In this document: piece after piece, positions 24,280 to 32,826 of the stretch
Layout of the letters: every line of letters starts with the position of its first letter
Position numbering within the stretch: position 1 is the first letter of the stretch
The notes under the pieces: model-generated
Databases searched by the model: none
The model's input: only the letters and a program-made list of their open reading frames with translations
What the model was told of the DNA's origin: nothing
Program-made: the position numbers and the translations under genes
From: Halogeometricum sp. S1BR25-6
GTDB lineage: Archaea; Halobacteriota; Halobacteria; Halobacteriales; Haloferacaceae
Direction: 5' to 3'
Assembly (NCBI RefSeq): GCF_031624495.1
Contig: NZ_JAMQOP010000001.1
Span: 1,488,001-1,552,000 of the forward strand
DNA length: 64,000 bases

Positions 24280-27126
24280 TCAGTCCCAGAACGCCTGCGT
24301 CCGGGCGTACTGCCGCTCCTGTTCGAGGATGTCGCGGTAGAAGTCGTCCTCGTCCTCGCGGAGTTTGCCGATGACGCGCGCGGCCGTCTGCGGGCCGACC
24401 CCGCGGGCGGCGAGGGCGACGACTGCCTTGTGACCGTGGCTCTGGACCAGACTCGCCGACTTGTACGCGCGGCGTTTCAGTCGCTCCTGCTCCTCGTCGG
24501 GGTCGGGCGCGCGCACGGCTTTCACCGTCTCGTCGTCCCACGGGTTCAGACAGGCGATTCGCGTCGCGCCGCACTCGGGGCACTCGGGTTGGTCGCGGAC
24601 GCGCCGCACCTTTCTCGTGGTTTTCCAGTCCGTGCAGTGCAGACACAGCAGGATGACCCGGTCGTTCTGGATGCGTTCGCGGACGGCCTGAATCACGCTC
24701 GCGTCGGCGTTCTCGGGGACGAGGAGGTCCCGGCCGCTGGACCGGCCGTCGATGCCGATGGGCGTCCGTTCGCGCGCCGTCTCCAAGGCCACCTCGCCGT
24801 CCTGAATCCTCTCTAACAAATCGGCCGTCTCCGGCACCGCGAGGTCGACGTGGAACACCTCGCGCACGGCCTCGTCGTAGACGGGCGTGTCCTCCAGCGC
24901 CGCCAGCAGTCGGTCGCCGCCGAAGCGCTTGTTCCCCTGATACCGCTTGAGCGCGCCGAACTTCGCGGCCACCTGCGCGAGGGTGAACTTGAGCGACTCG
25001 GAGTGTTTTAAGGCGAGTTCGAGGACGCCCTCGACGTGTTCGGGGTCGGTCGTCTCTAATACCTCCGTAAAGTCGTGGACGGAGGCGTTCGGCGGCACCT
25101 CGAACTCGACTCGGTACGCGTCGGTCTCGATGCCGACCGACGACCCGGTGCGCTGGCCGACGAGGGCGGCCAGCATCCGCCCGAGCGTCTCGTTCACCCG
25201 GTGGCCGTACGGGGAGTTGAGGACGACTTTCCTTCCTTGGCCCTCGACGACCAGTCTATCGGCCGTCGGCACCGGCAACCCGGCCTCCACCTGCCGCTCG
25301 GTCGGCTTCAGCGACTCCGAGACGGTCCGTTCGTCGGTCGGGTATCTGCGGAGGAAGTCGCGGGCGACGGCGGCGCGGTCGCCGCCCATCTCGAACTGTC
25401 TGGCGGCGGTGTCTCGAATCTCTCCTACCTCGCCCGCGACGTGCGCGGGGACGGGAATCTCCGACCCGGTCCACGACGGCACCTCGCCGCCGGGGTCCTC
25501 GATGGGCGTGACGTTCACCTCCGCCTCGTCGTCGTCGATGTCGTTGATGCGCCACATCTCGCCGCGTTGGATGAACGACGCGCCCGGTTCGGCGAAGTTG
25601 ACGACGAACCGCTCGTCGAGCGTGCCGATCTGCCCTCTGGAAGACATGTCGTAGACGTCGTACGTCTCCTCGTCGGGTATCATCGAGAGGTTGGCGTAGA
25701 AGTACTGCCACGTCCCGCCCGACTTCTCCAGGACGTCCTTCTCCTCGTCCATCCAGAGCAGGCGGTTGCCCGAGAGCTCTCTCACTATCTCGCGGAACGT
25801 CTCTTCGCCCAAGTCGCGGAACGGGTACGCCGCCGTTATCAGCTCGTACGTCTCTCTGGCCGACACCTCGCCGTAGTCCATGACGACGCCGACGATTTGA
25901 TTCGCCACCGTATCGAGGCTGGCGTGGTGGATGCGCGCGGGTTCGACCTCCCCCGCTTCGGCCTTCCGCGCGATGGCGAGGGCCTCGTGCGTGTCGTCGG
26001 CCGAGGAGGTGACGACGGTCCCGCGGGAGGTCTGGTCGCGGCGGTGGCCCGCGCGGCCGACTCGCTGGAGGAGTCGGGACACCTCGCGCGGACTGCCGTA
26101 CTGGACGACGTGGTCCACCCGTCCGACGTCGATGCCGAGTTCCATCGAGGAGGTGCAGATGAGGCCGTCCAACTCGCCGGATTTGAACCGGTCTTCCACG
26201 TCGATGCGCACGTCCTTCGAGAGCGACCCGTGGTGGACCTCCACGGGCGCGTCGAGCGCTTTGAAGCGCGAGCCGAGGGCCTCCGCGGTCTGCCTGGTGT
26301 TGACGAAGACCAGCGTGGACTCGTTCTCGCGGACGACGTCGCGGATGACCCGGACGTGACTCGCCATCTCGTCCTCGGAGGCCAGCCTCCCCGCTAACTC
26401 TTGGTCCTCGCGAGTTATCTCGGGGTGGACGACGGTGAACTCCACCTTACTCCCGGCGTCGACCTCCACGATTTCGAACGCCCGGTCGCCGGTGAGGAAC
26501 TTTCCCACTTCTTCGGGCGACCCGACCGTCGCGGAGAGGCCGACGCGCTGGAACGGTCCGGCGAGGGCGCGGAGGCGCTCTAATCCGATCGTCAACTGCG
26601 CGCCGCGCTTGGCCGAGGCGAGTTCGTGCACCTCGTCGACGACGACGTGGCGCACGTCCGACAGCGCCTTCCGGAGCTTCTTCCCCGTCAGCATCGCCTG
26701 CAGCGTCTCCGGCGTCGTCACCAGCACGTCCGGCGGGTCGTTCGCCTGCTTCTGTCGCTGGTACTGCGTGGTGTCGCCGTGGCGGACGTCCACCTCGATA
26801 TCGAGTTCCTCGCCCCACCAGTCGAGACGCTCCCGCATGTCGCGGTTGAGGGCGCGAAGCGGCGTGATGTACAGCGCCGAGATGCCCGCTCGGTCCTCGG
26901 CGTCGGCTTCGACGATGGCGTCCAGGACCGGCAGCATCGCCGTCTCCGTCTTCCCCGTCCCCGTCGGAGCGAGGACGAGGGCGTTCTTTCCGGCGGCTAT
27001 CGGCGGAATCGCCCGTCGCTGCGGCTCGGTGGGTGTCGTGAAGCCCCGTTCGGAGAGCGCCGCGCGGACCGTCTCGCCGAGCGTCGTGAACGCGTCCATA
27101 CCCTGCGCGGCCGTCGCGTCTCCCAT
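24280..27126 (-). CDS. lhr: Lhr-type DEAD/DEAH helicase
   Basis: A 948-residue superfamily-2 helicase resembling large archaeal helicase-related (Lhr) proteins, which unwind DNA and RNA:DNA hybrids in repair. In order: Q-motif, Walker A APTGTGKTE near 55, TPLRAL, TPETLQ, DEVHEL, SATVGSPEE, and motif VI QRVGRAGHRRDQ. A winged-helix part and a long C-terminal core follow, with a zinc ribbon CLHCTDW...CPECG near 835-865. ATG at 27126 is preferred over a GTG two codons upstream. It lies beside the rpa1-rpap1-rpe operon, a repair-related setting. Confidence 0.88.
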   Translation of the reverse strand: MGDATAAQGMDAFTTLGETVRAALSERGFTTPTEPQRRAIPPIAAGKNALVLAPTGTGKTETAMLPVLDAIVEADAEDRAGISALYITPLRALNRDMRERLDWWGEELDIEVDVRHGDTTQYQRQKQANDPPDVLVTTPETLQAMLTGKKLRKALSDVRHVVVDEVHELASAKRGAQLTIGLERLRALAGPFQRVGLSATVGSPEEVGKFLTGDRAFEIVEVDAGSKVEFTVVHPEITREDQELAGRLASEDEMASHVRVIRDVVRENESTLVFVNTRQTAEALGSRFKALDAPVEVHHGSLSKDVRIDVEDRFKSGELDGLICTSSMELGIDVGRVDHVVQYGSPREVSRLLQRVGRAGHRRDQTSRGTVVTSSADDTHEALAIARKAEAGEVEPARIHHASLDTVANQIVGVVMDYGEVSARETYELITAAYPFRDLGEETFREIVRELSGNRLLWMDEEKDVLEKSGGTWQYFYANLSMIPDEETYDVYDMSSRGQIGTLDERFVVNFAEPGASFIQRGEMWRINDIDDDEAEVNVTPIEDPGGEVPSWTGSEIPVPAHVAGEVGEIRDTAARQFEMGGDRAAVARDFLRRYPTDERTVSESLKPTERQVEAGLPVPTADRLVVEGQGRKVVLNSPYGHRVNETLGRMLAALVGQRTGSSVGIETDAYRVEFEVPPNASVHDFTEVLETTDPEHVEGVLELALKHSESLKFTLAQVAAKFGALKRYQGNKRFGGDRLLAALEDTPVYDEAVREVFHVDLAVPETADLLERIQDGEVALETARERTPIGIDGRSSGRDLLVPENADASVIQAVRERIQNDRVILLCLHCTDWKTTRKVRRVRDQPECPECGATRIACLNPWDDETVKAVRAPDPDEEQERLKRRAYKSASLVQSHGHKAVVALAARGVGPQTAARVIGKLREDEDDFYRDILEQERQYARTQAFWD

Positions 27127-27221
27127 CGGCACTGCTAACGGCGCGAACGGATTAAGCGCACCGCCCGTCGCCTCGGATTCGCTCCCCGGCAGTTACCTCG
27201 TCGGCGGACGAAGCGGTCGTC

Positions 27222-27508
27222 GTGAATCCCTCCTCCCGGACCCGCCCCACCCCGGCCCTCGCGTACTCGCTCTCCCACCTCGTCTTCGGCGTCACGAGCC
27301 TCGCTAACGGCCTGCTGTCGTACGCTGAGTGGGAGACGGTCGCGTCGGCATTCTTCACCCTCGGCGGCGGCGGAATCGTCGCCCTCGTCGCCTACGAGAC
27401 GGTCGTTCCGGCGCCTCCGAGACCCCTCAAGAGTGGGGTCCGCTCGTCTACGCGACGGCGCTGGTGGCGCTCCTGTTCCTCCTCGGTACCGTCTGGCAGT
27501 ACCTTTGA
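27222..27508 (+). pseudogene. Three-segment membrane protein gene with a frameshift
   Basis: From the GTG at 27222 the frame codes two membrane segments (LAYSLSHLVFGVTSLANGLL and VASAFFTLGGGGIVALVAYE), then turns into an arginine/serine-rich reading after about 27410. Another frame from about 27416 gives SETPQEWGPLVYATALVALL and further hydrophobic residues ending WQYL at TGA 27506-27508. Together they make a coherent ~95-residue, three-helix protein. A single-base loss near 27405-27416 would explain it; a sequencing error would look the same. It is divergent from lhr. Confidence 0.65.
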
Positions 27509-27612
27509 GCCCCATTCGCGGCTCCTTTCTCGCTGTCCTTTCGACGGTCCGTCACGTCCCGAATACGCATGTCCTGCCCCTCGTTCGTTGAAATTACGCT
27601 CGTGAGAGCTTG

Positions 27613-27634
27613 TTCATTCGTTCACTCGAATGAA
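27613..27634. promoter_or_regulatory. 8-bp inverted repeat touching a TATA box
   Basis: TTCATTCG and CGAATGAA form perfect 8-bp arms separated by 6 nt. The right arm abuts the TATA-like AATATAATAAAT at 27634-27645, i.e. it sits where the BRE of the next gene would be. A dimeric regulator, possibly the winged-helix protein encoded just downstream, could bind here. Confidence 0.5.
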
Positions 27635-27645
27635 ATATAATAAAT
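27634..27645 (+). promoter_or_regulatory. TATA box of the winged-helix gene
   Basis: AATATAATAAAT, one of the clearest TATA elements in the window. It is about 47 nt before the ATG at 27687, so the transcript should have a leader of about 20 nt. The AAGGAG at 27662 lies too far from the ATG to be a standard ribosome binding site. Confidence 0.6.
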
Positions 27646-27686
27646 CTGCCACCACAGTCATAAGGAGCTACGCCTAGCGGGAAAAT

Positions 27687-28175
27687 ATGAAGCGGTCACG
27701 GTGGTCCCCGGGCTCGTGGACGCACGTGTTCACGCTGCGCCAACGCGTCGTCTCCGCGGTGGAGGTACTGGAGGAACCGCGGAGCGCCGAGTACCTCGCC
27801 GTCCTCGCGGACGGGACGCAGGCCGAGACGCAGGAGACGCTCGACCGACTGGTCGACGAGGGCGTCGTCCGAGTCGACGGCGACGGGTACGAGATGAACC
27901 CGTCGGGGTCGGTGCGCCGTTCCGAGGTCCGGCGCGGCGGCGTCGAACCGAGCGAATTGGACTCCGAGACGCTCGCCCGTATCGAGGCCGCGGTCCGGGA
28001 GGCCGAGGGGTTCGACTCCGACCGCCCGTACGCGGAGTTGACCGAGTTCGAGAAAGGCCGTCTGGAGGGGTACTCGACCGTTCTGTCGATGCTCTCCGAG
28101 TTGCGGGCCGGAACCGAAGGAGAGGGGACGGACGAGGGCGGACCCGACCGGAGCGACCGGTCGCCGGCGAACTGA
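27687..28175 (+). CDS. Winged-helix domain protein, haloarchaeal
   Basis: A 162-residue protein. Residues about 15-75 form a helix-turn-helix/wing pattern (RQRVVSAVEVLEEPRSAEYL, then ETQETLDRLVDEGVVRVDGDGYEMNP) like the N-terminal winged helix of haloarchaeal regulators. The rest is helical and acidic, ending in a disordered tail. It may regulate its own promoter through the inverted repeat just upstream, which is inference. Its 3' end converges with the rpa operon. Confidence 0.7.
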   Translation: MKRSRWSPGSWTHVFTLRQRVVSAVEVLEEPRSAEYLAVLADGTQAETQETLDRLVDEGVVRVDGDGYEMNPSGSVRRSEVRRGGVEPSELDSETLARIEAAVREAEGFDSDRPYAELTEFEKGRLEGYSTVLSMLSELRAGTEGEGTDEGGPDRSDRSPAN

Positions 28176-28210
28176 CCGTTGGGAATCGCGCTCCCGTGAC
28201 CCTCGCGCGG

Positions 28211-29005
28211 TCACACGGACCGATACGGCCCGAGTCGCGTCCCGTCCAGTAGGTACGCGTCCGCGTCGAACACGCCCTCCGGGAGGAACGGCGAGAGAAA
28301 GTCCTGCCCCTCGACGTTCACCCACGTCCCGCCCGAGCGGTCGTTAAACGCCGGGAAAACGACGAGTTCGGGCGACTTCCAGTCGAGGTCGGTCACCTCC
28401 AGTCCCAACTGCGCCGCGAACGGGTCGGGGTTCATCGGCCCGCGAAGCCACGCGCGCTCTTTTCGGCCGCCGCCGACGCTGTCTTCGAGTCGTACGGCGG
28501 GGTGTTCGTGCGCCGCGCAGACCACCTCGCTCTCGACGACGTCGCGCGCCGGCCACGTGTGGCCGTGGACGAAGCCGACGCGGCCGAGTCTGACGCCCCC
28601 GGCGTCGGTCACGTCGAGTCGGTCGCCGAACGCCTCCGCGATGCCGCCGTCGTGGTTGCCGCGGACGAGCGTCACCGGCACCTCGCTCGTAATTCGGTCG
28701 ACGAACGTCTCCAACTCCTCGGTTTCGTCGCCGCGGGGGTTGCCGATACGGTGGCCCAAGTCCCCCAAGACGACCAGTCGGTCCGGGTCGGTCTCGTCCA
28801 GCAATCGGGCGAGGCGGGCGAGGCGGACGTCGGCGTCGCTGGCCAACTCGACGCCGCGTTCGTAGCGCAGGCCCGCCTCGATGCCCGCGTGGTAGTCCGC
28901 GACGACGAGGGCTCTGTCCCCGCCGGCGTCGGGACCGAGGCGCGCGACGGCCGCCGGGTCGCCGGGGATGGGTTCGACTATCGGTCCGTCGCGTCGGCGC
29001 ACCAT
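28211..29005 (-). CDS. rpe: RPA-associated calcineurin-like phosphoesterase
   Basis: A 264-residue metallophosphoesterase. The two-metal site is visible: D37 and H39 (VVADYHAG), D82 (VLGDLGHR), N117 and H118 (RGNHDG), and H147/H149 (VHGHTW). It lies last in an rpa1-rpap1-rpe operon, the order described for one haloarchaeal RPA locus in Haloferax volcanii, where the phosphoesterase is called rpe. Its ATG is 4 nt after the rpap1 stop. Nuclease or phosphatase activity on DNA ends is plausible but unproven here. The family is related to PdeM-type enzymes often found next to Lhr helicases, and lhr is 1.1 kb away. Confidence 0.85.
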   Translation of the reverse strand: MVRRRDGPIVEPIPGDPAAVARLGPDAGGDRALVVADYHAGIEAGLRYERGVELASDADVRLARLARLLDETDPDRLVVLGDLGHRIGNPRGDETEELETFVDRITSEVPVTLVRGNHDGGIAEAFGDRLDVTDAGGVRLGRVGFVHGHTWPARDVVESEVVCAAHEHPAVRLEDSVGGGRKERAWLRGPMNPDPFAAQLGLEVTDLDWKSPELVVFPAFNDRSGGTWVNVEGQDFLSPFLPEGVFDADAYLLDGTRLGPYRSV

Positions 29006-29009
29006 CGGC

Positions 29010-31037
29010 TCAGATGGACTTCAGCGTGCCCTCGTTCGGCTCGTAGCACTTGCCGCTCATGAGGGCGTCCTGAATCGCGTCGTCCACGTCGTCGGGGTCG
29101 GCGCCGTAGCGGTCGACGATGGCCTCGACGACGGCCTCGCGGTCCGCGCCGTCGCCGTCGTCCAAGTCGGCCATGACCTCCACGACGGCGTCTTCGAGGT
29201 CCACGTCCGCGGCGTCGGCATCGTCGTCACCGTCGGCGTCGTCGGTGCCGGCGTCCGCGGTGCCGGCGGACTCGGCCGCCTTCGTTCCCGCGTCGTCCGC
29301 CGTCGCCGTCGCCGTCTCCTCGTCGGACGGGTCGACCGTCTCGGGCGACTCGGCGGCCGCCGCGTCGGGGTTCTGGGTGTCCGGACGGGGGTCGTCCGGC
29401 GACGCGGCCGGTTCCTCCGTCGCTGCGTCGGAGTCGGCCGCCGCCGACTCCGCGGGCGCGGGTGACTCCCCGTTCGTCGTCGCGTTCTCCTCGGCCGCCT
29501 GCGCCTCCAGTTCGTCGGCGTCGGGCACGTCGATGTCGGCCTCGCCGGGGTCGTCGACTTCGTTCCCCGTGGAGAACTCCGCGCCGAACTCCTCTTCTAA
29601 CTCGGCGCGTTCGTCGTCTCCCATCTCGTACATCTCGCCCGAGGACGCCGTCTCCTCGTCGGCCGTCGTCGACGACCCGTCGTCGCCTGCGTTCGCCTCG
29701 GCGTCGTCAGCGTCGCCCGCGTCGAAATCGCCCAGTCCGCCCGCCGCGTCGTCCGAGTCGGACTCGGTCGTCCCGTCTCCGGTCGTCTCCGAGGGCGCGG
29801 GCGCGGACGACCCCCCCTCGAAGTCACCCAGTCCGCTCGCTGCATCGTCCGAGTCGGACGTCGCCGAGTCGCTCGTCGACCCGCCGGCGTCCGCCGTCGC
29901 GGAGGCGGCGGTCCGTTCGGTCGAGTCGGGGCCTGCATCTGCGTCCGCCTCGGACGTCGTGTCCGGCGCCTCCGTCGACGGGTCGGGGCCGGACGGGTCA
30001 GGCGTTTCGGAGGATTCGGCGGCCGCCGTCTCCATCCCGGGTTCGGTCGTCTCCCGTTCGGTCTCGGGCGACCCGGTTCCCGCGTCCGCCGTCGTACCTT
30101 CACTTTCGTTCGCGTGTGCGTCCGCGTCCGTCTCCGCGTCGGCGGTCGCACCCTCGTCCGGTGTCGTTTCGGCGGTCGGGTCGTCGCCGACCGACTCCGA
30201 GTCAAGGTCCGGGCCGGAGTCGGCGTTGGCGTCGGGTCCGGCCGCCGGACCGTCCGCGTCGCCGCTCTCGCGGACCTCGGTGAGGGCCGCGTCGCCGCCC
30301 TCGGGTTCCGTCGCGGCCGGGACGTCGGGGAGCGGACCGAGTTCGTCCGGACCGACTGCGTCGGGGTCGACGCCCAGCGAGTCGACGGCGTCGCGGTCGC
30401 CCGACACGAGTTCGAGCGCCTGCACGGCCAGCGTCCGGACTGCTTCGAGGTAGTGTTCGCTCGTGTCGTAGTGGTCGAGGGCGAGGGGGACGCCCGCCGC
30501 CAGCGACTCGCCTACGCCGCGCGCTTCGAGGGCGACGCGCAGGTCGTCGCCGCGGCGGTCCATCGCCATCGCGGCCCGCATCGTCGCCACGCGTTCGAGC
30601 GTCGCCCGCGCGGCCGCGACGACCCAGCGGTCCCGCGTGCCGGCGTCGACTTCGTTGATGCTCTCCGGGCGGACCGAGGTGAACACCCGGTCGGAGTCCT
30701 CCGGTTCGTACGTCCGCGCCTTGCCCGTGATGGAGACAAACATCGGCGGCGCCGCGCGGTCGAGGAAGTTCATCGCCTCCGGTTGGTACTGCCCGGCGTA
30801 CGTGACGAACACGCCCGTCGGGTCGGCGATTCTCCCTCTGAGGACCTCCTCGTTCACCGACTCGACCTCGGTGAGGGCGCCGACGGCGAACAGGCGGTTC
30901 ACGCGCGCGCCGGTCGGCGTGACGACGTAGTTCGGCGCTCGCTCCTCGTCGCCCTCGGAGTACGACAGCGTCGCGTCGTCGAACTCCGCGGCGAAGACGC
31001 GGTAGGCCACCTCGCGGCGGTTCTCGATGACGCTCAT
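29010..31037 (-). CDS. rpap1: RPA-associated protein with OB fold and long acidic linker
   Basis: The partner of RPA1. Residues 1-230 are the conserved part, an OB-fold region beginning IENRREVAYRVFAAEFDDAT and TPTGARVNRLFAVGALTEVE. About residues 240-605 are a low-complexity tract of Asp, Glu, Ser, Thr, Ala and Gly, surely disordered. The last 65 residues are conserved and helical (DREAVVEAIVDRYGADPDDVDDAI), followed by MSGKCYEPNEGTLKSI. At 675 residues it is long for the family. It overlaps the rpa1 stop (ATGA), so the two proteins are made together. Confidence 0.88.
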   Translation of the reverse strand: MSVIENRREVAYRVFAAEFDDATLSYSEGDEERAPNYVVTPTGARVNRLFAVGALTEVESVNEEVLRGRIADPTGVFVTYAGQYQPEAMNFLDRAAPPMFVSITGKARTYEPEDSDRVFTSVRPESINEVDAGTRDRWVVAAARATLERVATMRAAMAMDRRGDDLRVALEARGVGESLAAGVPLALDHYDTSEHYLEAVRTLAVQALELVSGDRDAVDSLGVDPDAVGPDELGPLPDVPAATEPEGGDAALTEVRESGDADGPAAGPDANADSGPDLDSESVGDDPTAETTPDEGATADAETDADAHANESEGTTADAGTGSPETERETTEPGMETAAAESSETPDPSGPDPSTEAPDTTSEADADAGPDSTERTAASATADAGGSTSDSATSDSDDAASGLGDFEGGSSAPAPSETTGDGTTESDSDDAAGGLGDFDAGDADDAEANAGDDGSSTTADEETASSGEMYEMGDDERAELEEEFGAEFSTGNEVDDPGEADIDVPDADELEAQAAEENATTNGESPAPAESAAADSDAATEEPAASPDDPRPDTQNPDAAAAESPETVDPSDEETATATADDAGTKAAESAGTADAGTDDADGDDDADAADVDLEDAVVEVMADLDDGDGADREAVVEAIVDRYGADPDDVDDAIQDALMSGKCYEPNEGTLKSI

Positions 31038-32305
31038 GCGGACACCTCCGAGAGGACGGTGGCAGCGCGGTCGGCGGGGTCGTCCCCCGTCTCCTCGAAC
31101 TCGGTCGCTTCGAGGTTCGCGCCGTAGTCGTCCACCGAGAGGTTGCCGCGGACGCGGAACTCCCGGCCGACGACTCGGCTCCTGATTTCGTCGGCGACGA
31201 CCTCCTTATCCATCGCCTCGCGGGCCGCCTCCATCGCGTCGTCCATCGGCGCGCCGTACAGTTCCTCCGTGAGGTCCCTGTCCAAGACGGCCGTCACGGT
31301 TCCGTGCCCGTCGTCGATGATGGCCTTCACGCGCATGTCGTCCTCGCCCTCGACGTCGCCGTGGGTGCGGCACTGCCCGTTCTGGAGGACGCGCCCGCAG
31401 TCGGGACAGCGCTCGATGAGTCCCGACCCGTCGCGCACTTCGAGGAGGTTGCCGACGACTTCGACGTCGAACATCCCGCCGGACCCGACGGCCTCGTCGA
31501 TGCGCATCCGCGGGGCGTCCTCGTTCACTTCGACCTCTCGGGAGAGCGGCGTGACCGTGGTGAACTCCGAGAGGTTCACCTGCGGGACGCCGCGGAACTC
31601 GCGGACGTACACGTCCTCGAAGCGGAACGCCTCGCCCTCGCGGAGTTCGGGGCGCGCCCCCCAGTCGGTGAACGGCAATCTGGCCGATTCGTCGGCGACG
31701 ACGCCCGACCGGATGGTCGTATCGCCGTCGCGTCCGGAGATGACCCGTTCCTCGGATTCGAGGACGCGGACCTCGACGTTGCGCCCGCGGTCGCCGGCGC
31801 GGAGGTCCACGAGGTCGGTGTCGCCGCCGGCCTCGTGGGCCGTCTCGACGGGGTCGGTCTCCACCGCGACGGTGGTACTCTGCCCGAGGTTCAGTTCGGG
31901 CTTGCCGTCCCACTCGCGGACGTTGGCGTTGCCCACGGTGACCGAGTCGCCGGCCTCGAAGCCGAAGTCCTGCCACGCGGTGTAGGATATCTTACCCGTC
32001 GCGTCCGCGAGTTCGCCCTCCCGGATGGTCTGCTCTTCGCCCTGATAGCGGATGGAGCGCTGGCCGACGGTCAGCACCCGGACGGTGACGGTGACGTTGC
32101 CGTCGTCGGTGCCGACGTCGGCTACGTCCTTCGAGGTGGGTGCGGCGCTGGCGCCGGAGTCGCCGCCGTGCTTCCGGCGGATGCTCTGTTTGGCCTCGTC
32201 TATCGGCACGCTGTACGACAGCAGGTTCTCCAGGTCGGATTTGACCTCCGCTTTGTCTACCCCGAGGGTGGAGGCGAGTTCCTCGGCGTGTTCGTCGACG
32301 TTCAT
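31034..32305 (-). CDS. rpa1: Replication protein A (single-strand DNA-binding protein)
   Basis: A 423-residue archaeal RPA that coats single-stranded DNA in replication and repair. A short N-terminal helical part is followed by OB folds near 70-150 and 170-250 and a third towards 275-410. The third is interrupted by a zinc finger CPDCGRVLQNGQCRTH near 298-315. SYTAWQDFGFEAGDSV and FTDWGARPELREGEAF are matching repeats of the first two folds. A TATA-like CTTTTTACG lies about 27 nt before the ATG, suggesting a leaderless operon mRNA. Confidence 0.93.
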   Translation of the reverse strand: MNVDEHAEELASTLGVDKAEVKSDLENLLSYSVPIDEAKQSIRRKHGGDSGASAAPTSKDVADVGTDDGNVTVTVRVLTVGQRSIRYQGEEQTIREGELADATGKISYTAWQDFGFEAGDSVTVGNANVREWDGKPELNLGQSTTVAVETDPVETAHEAGGDTDLVDLRAGDRGRNVEVRVLESEERVISGRDGDTTIRSGVVADESARLPFTDWGARPELREGEAFRFEDVYVREFRGVPQVNLSEFTTVTPLSREVEVNEDAPRMRIDEAVGSGGMFDVEVVGNLLEVRDGSGLIERCPDCGRVLQNGQCRTHGDVEGEDDMRVKAIIDDGHGTVTAVLDRDLTEELYGAPMDDAMEAAREAMDKEVVADEIRSRVVGREFRVRGNLSVDDYGANLEATEFEETGDDPADRAATVLSEVSA

Positions 32306-32400
32306 CGTCGTGAACTACTGCCTCGTCGCGTAAAAAGGGTTGCCGGCGGGGGAGTCGCAGAGCACGAACTGCTAAGTGCGAGGCCGTCGCAGGACGGGGT

Positions 32401-32781
32401 ATGAGCGACGCCGAGGCGGAGACAGCGGAGAAGGACGTCTCGTTCACCTTGACGGTCGACGACGAGGAGACGGTCATCACGATGCGCGGCGACCGGGACA
32501 CCGCCGTCGTCGTCGAGTCGGAGTCGGGCGAGCGCATCTACCTGCCGCCCGAGGACTTCGAGCGGGGGGCGCGCCAGCAGAGCGACAGCCCGTACCAACC
32601 GGCCGACCGCGACAGCCCCTACCAGTCCTCGCGCAACGACAGTCCCTACCAGTCCGCCCGCGACGACTCGCCGTACCAGGCCGCCCGGCAGAGTCTCCCC
32701 CGCGAGGGGTTGGTTTCGACGGCCGACGGCTACCGAATCCGACACCCCGAACCGGTCACCGACGTGCGACTGCTTCGATAA
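32401..32781 (+). CDS. Small haloarchaeal protein with four DSPYQ repeats
   Basis: A 126-residue acidic protein, probably of a haloarchaeal DUF family (DUF7510-like, unverified). Residues 1-55 contain a compact beta domain (SFTLTVDDEETVITMRGDRD, ESESGERIYLPPEDF). Then come four tandem 9-10-residue repeats (DSPYQPADR, DSPYQSSRN, DSPYQSARD, DSPYQAARQ) and a conserved ending STADGYRIRHPEPVTDVRLL. It is divergent from the rpa operon with 95 nt between the starts. Function unknown. Confidence 0.75.
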   Translation: MSDAEAETAEKDVSFTLTVDDEETVITMRGDRDTAVVVESESGERIYLPPEDFERGARQQSDSPYQPADRDSPYQSSRNDSPYQSARDDSPYQAARQSLPREGLVSTADGYRIRHPEPVTDVRLLR

Positions 32782-32826
32782 GAGGCCGGGCCGCCGCGGG
32801 CCGCCGGGCCGTTCAGTTTTCCGTGT

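Noticed and set aside
29119-30453. A 444-residue serine/alanine-rich open frame on the plus strand
   Set aside because: It is antisense to the rpap1 linker. The composition is the complement of Asp/Glu/Ser codons, with no domain.
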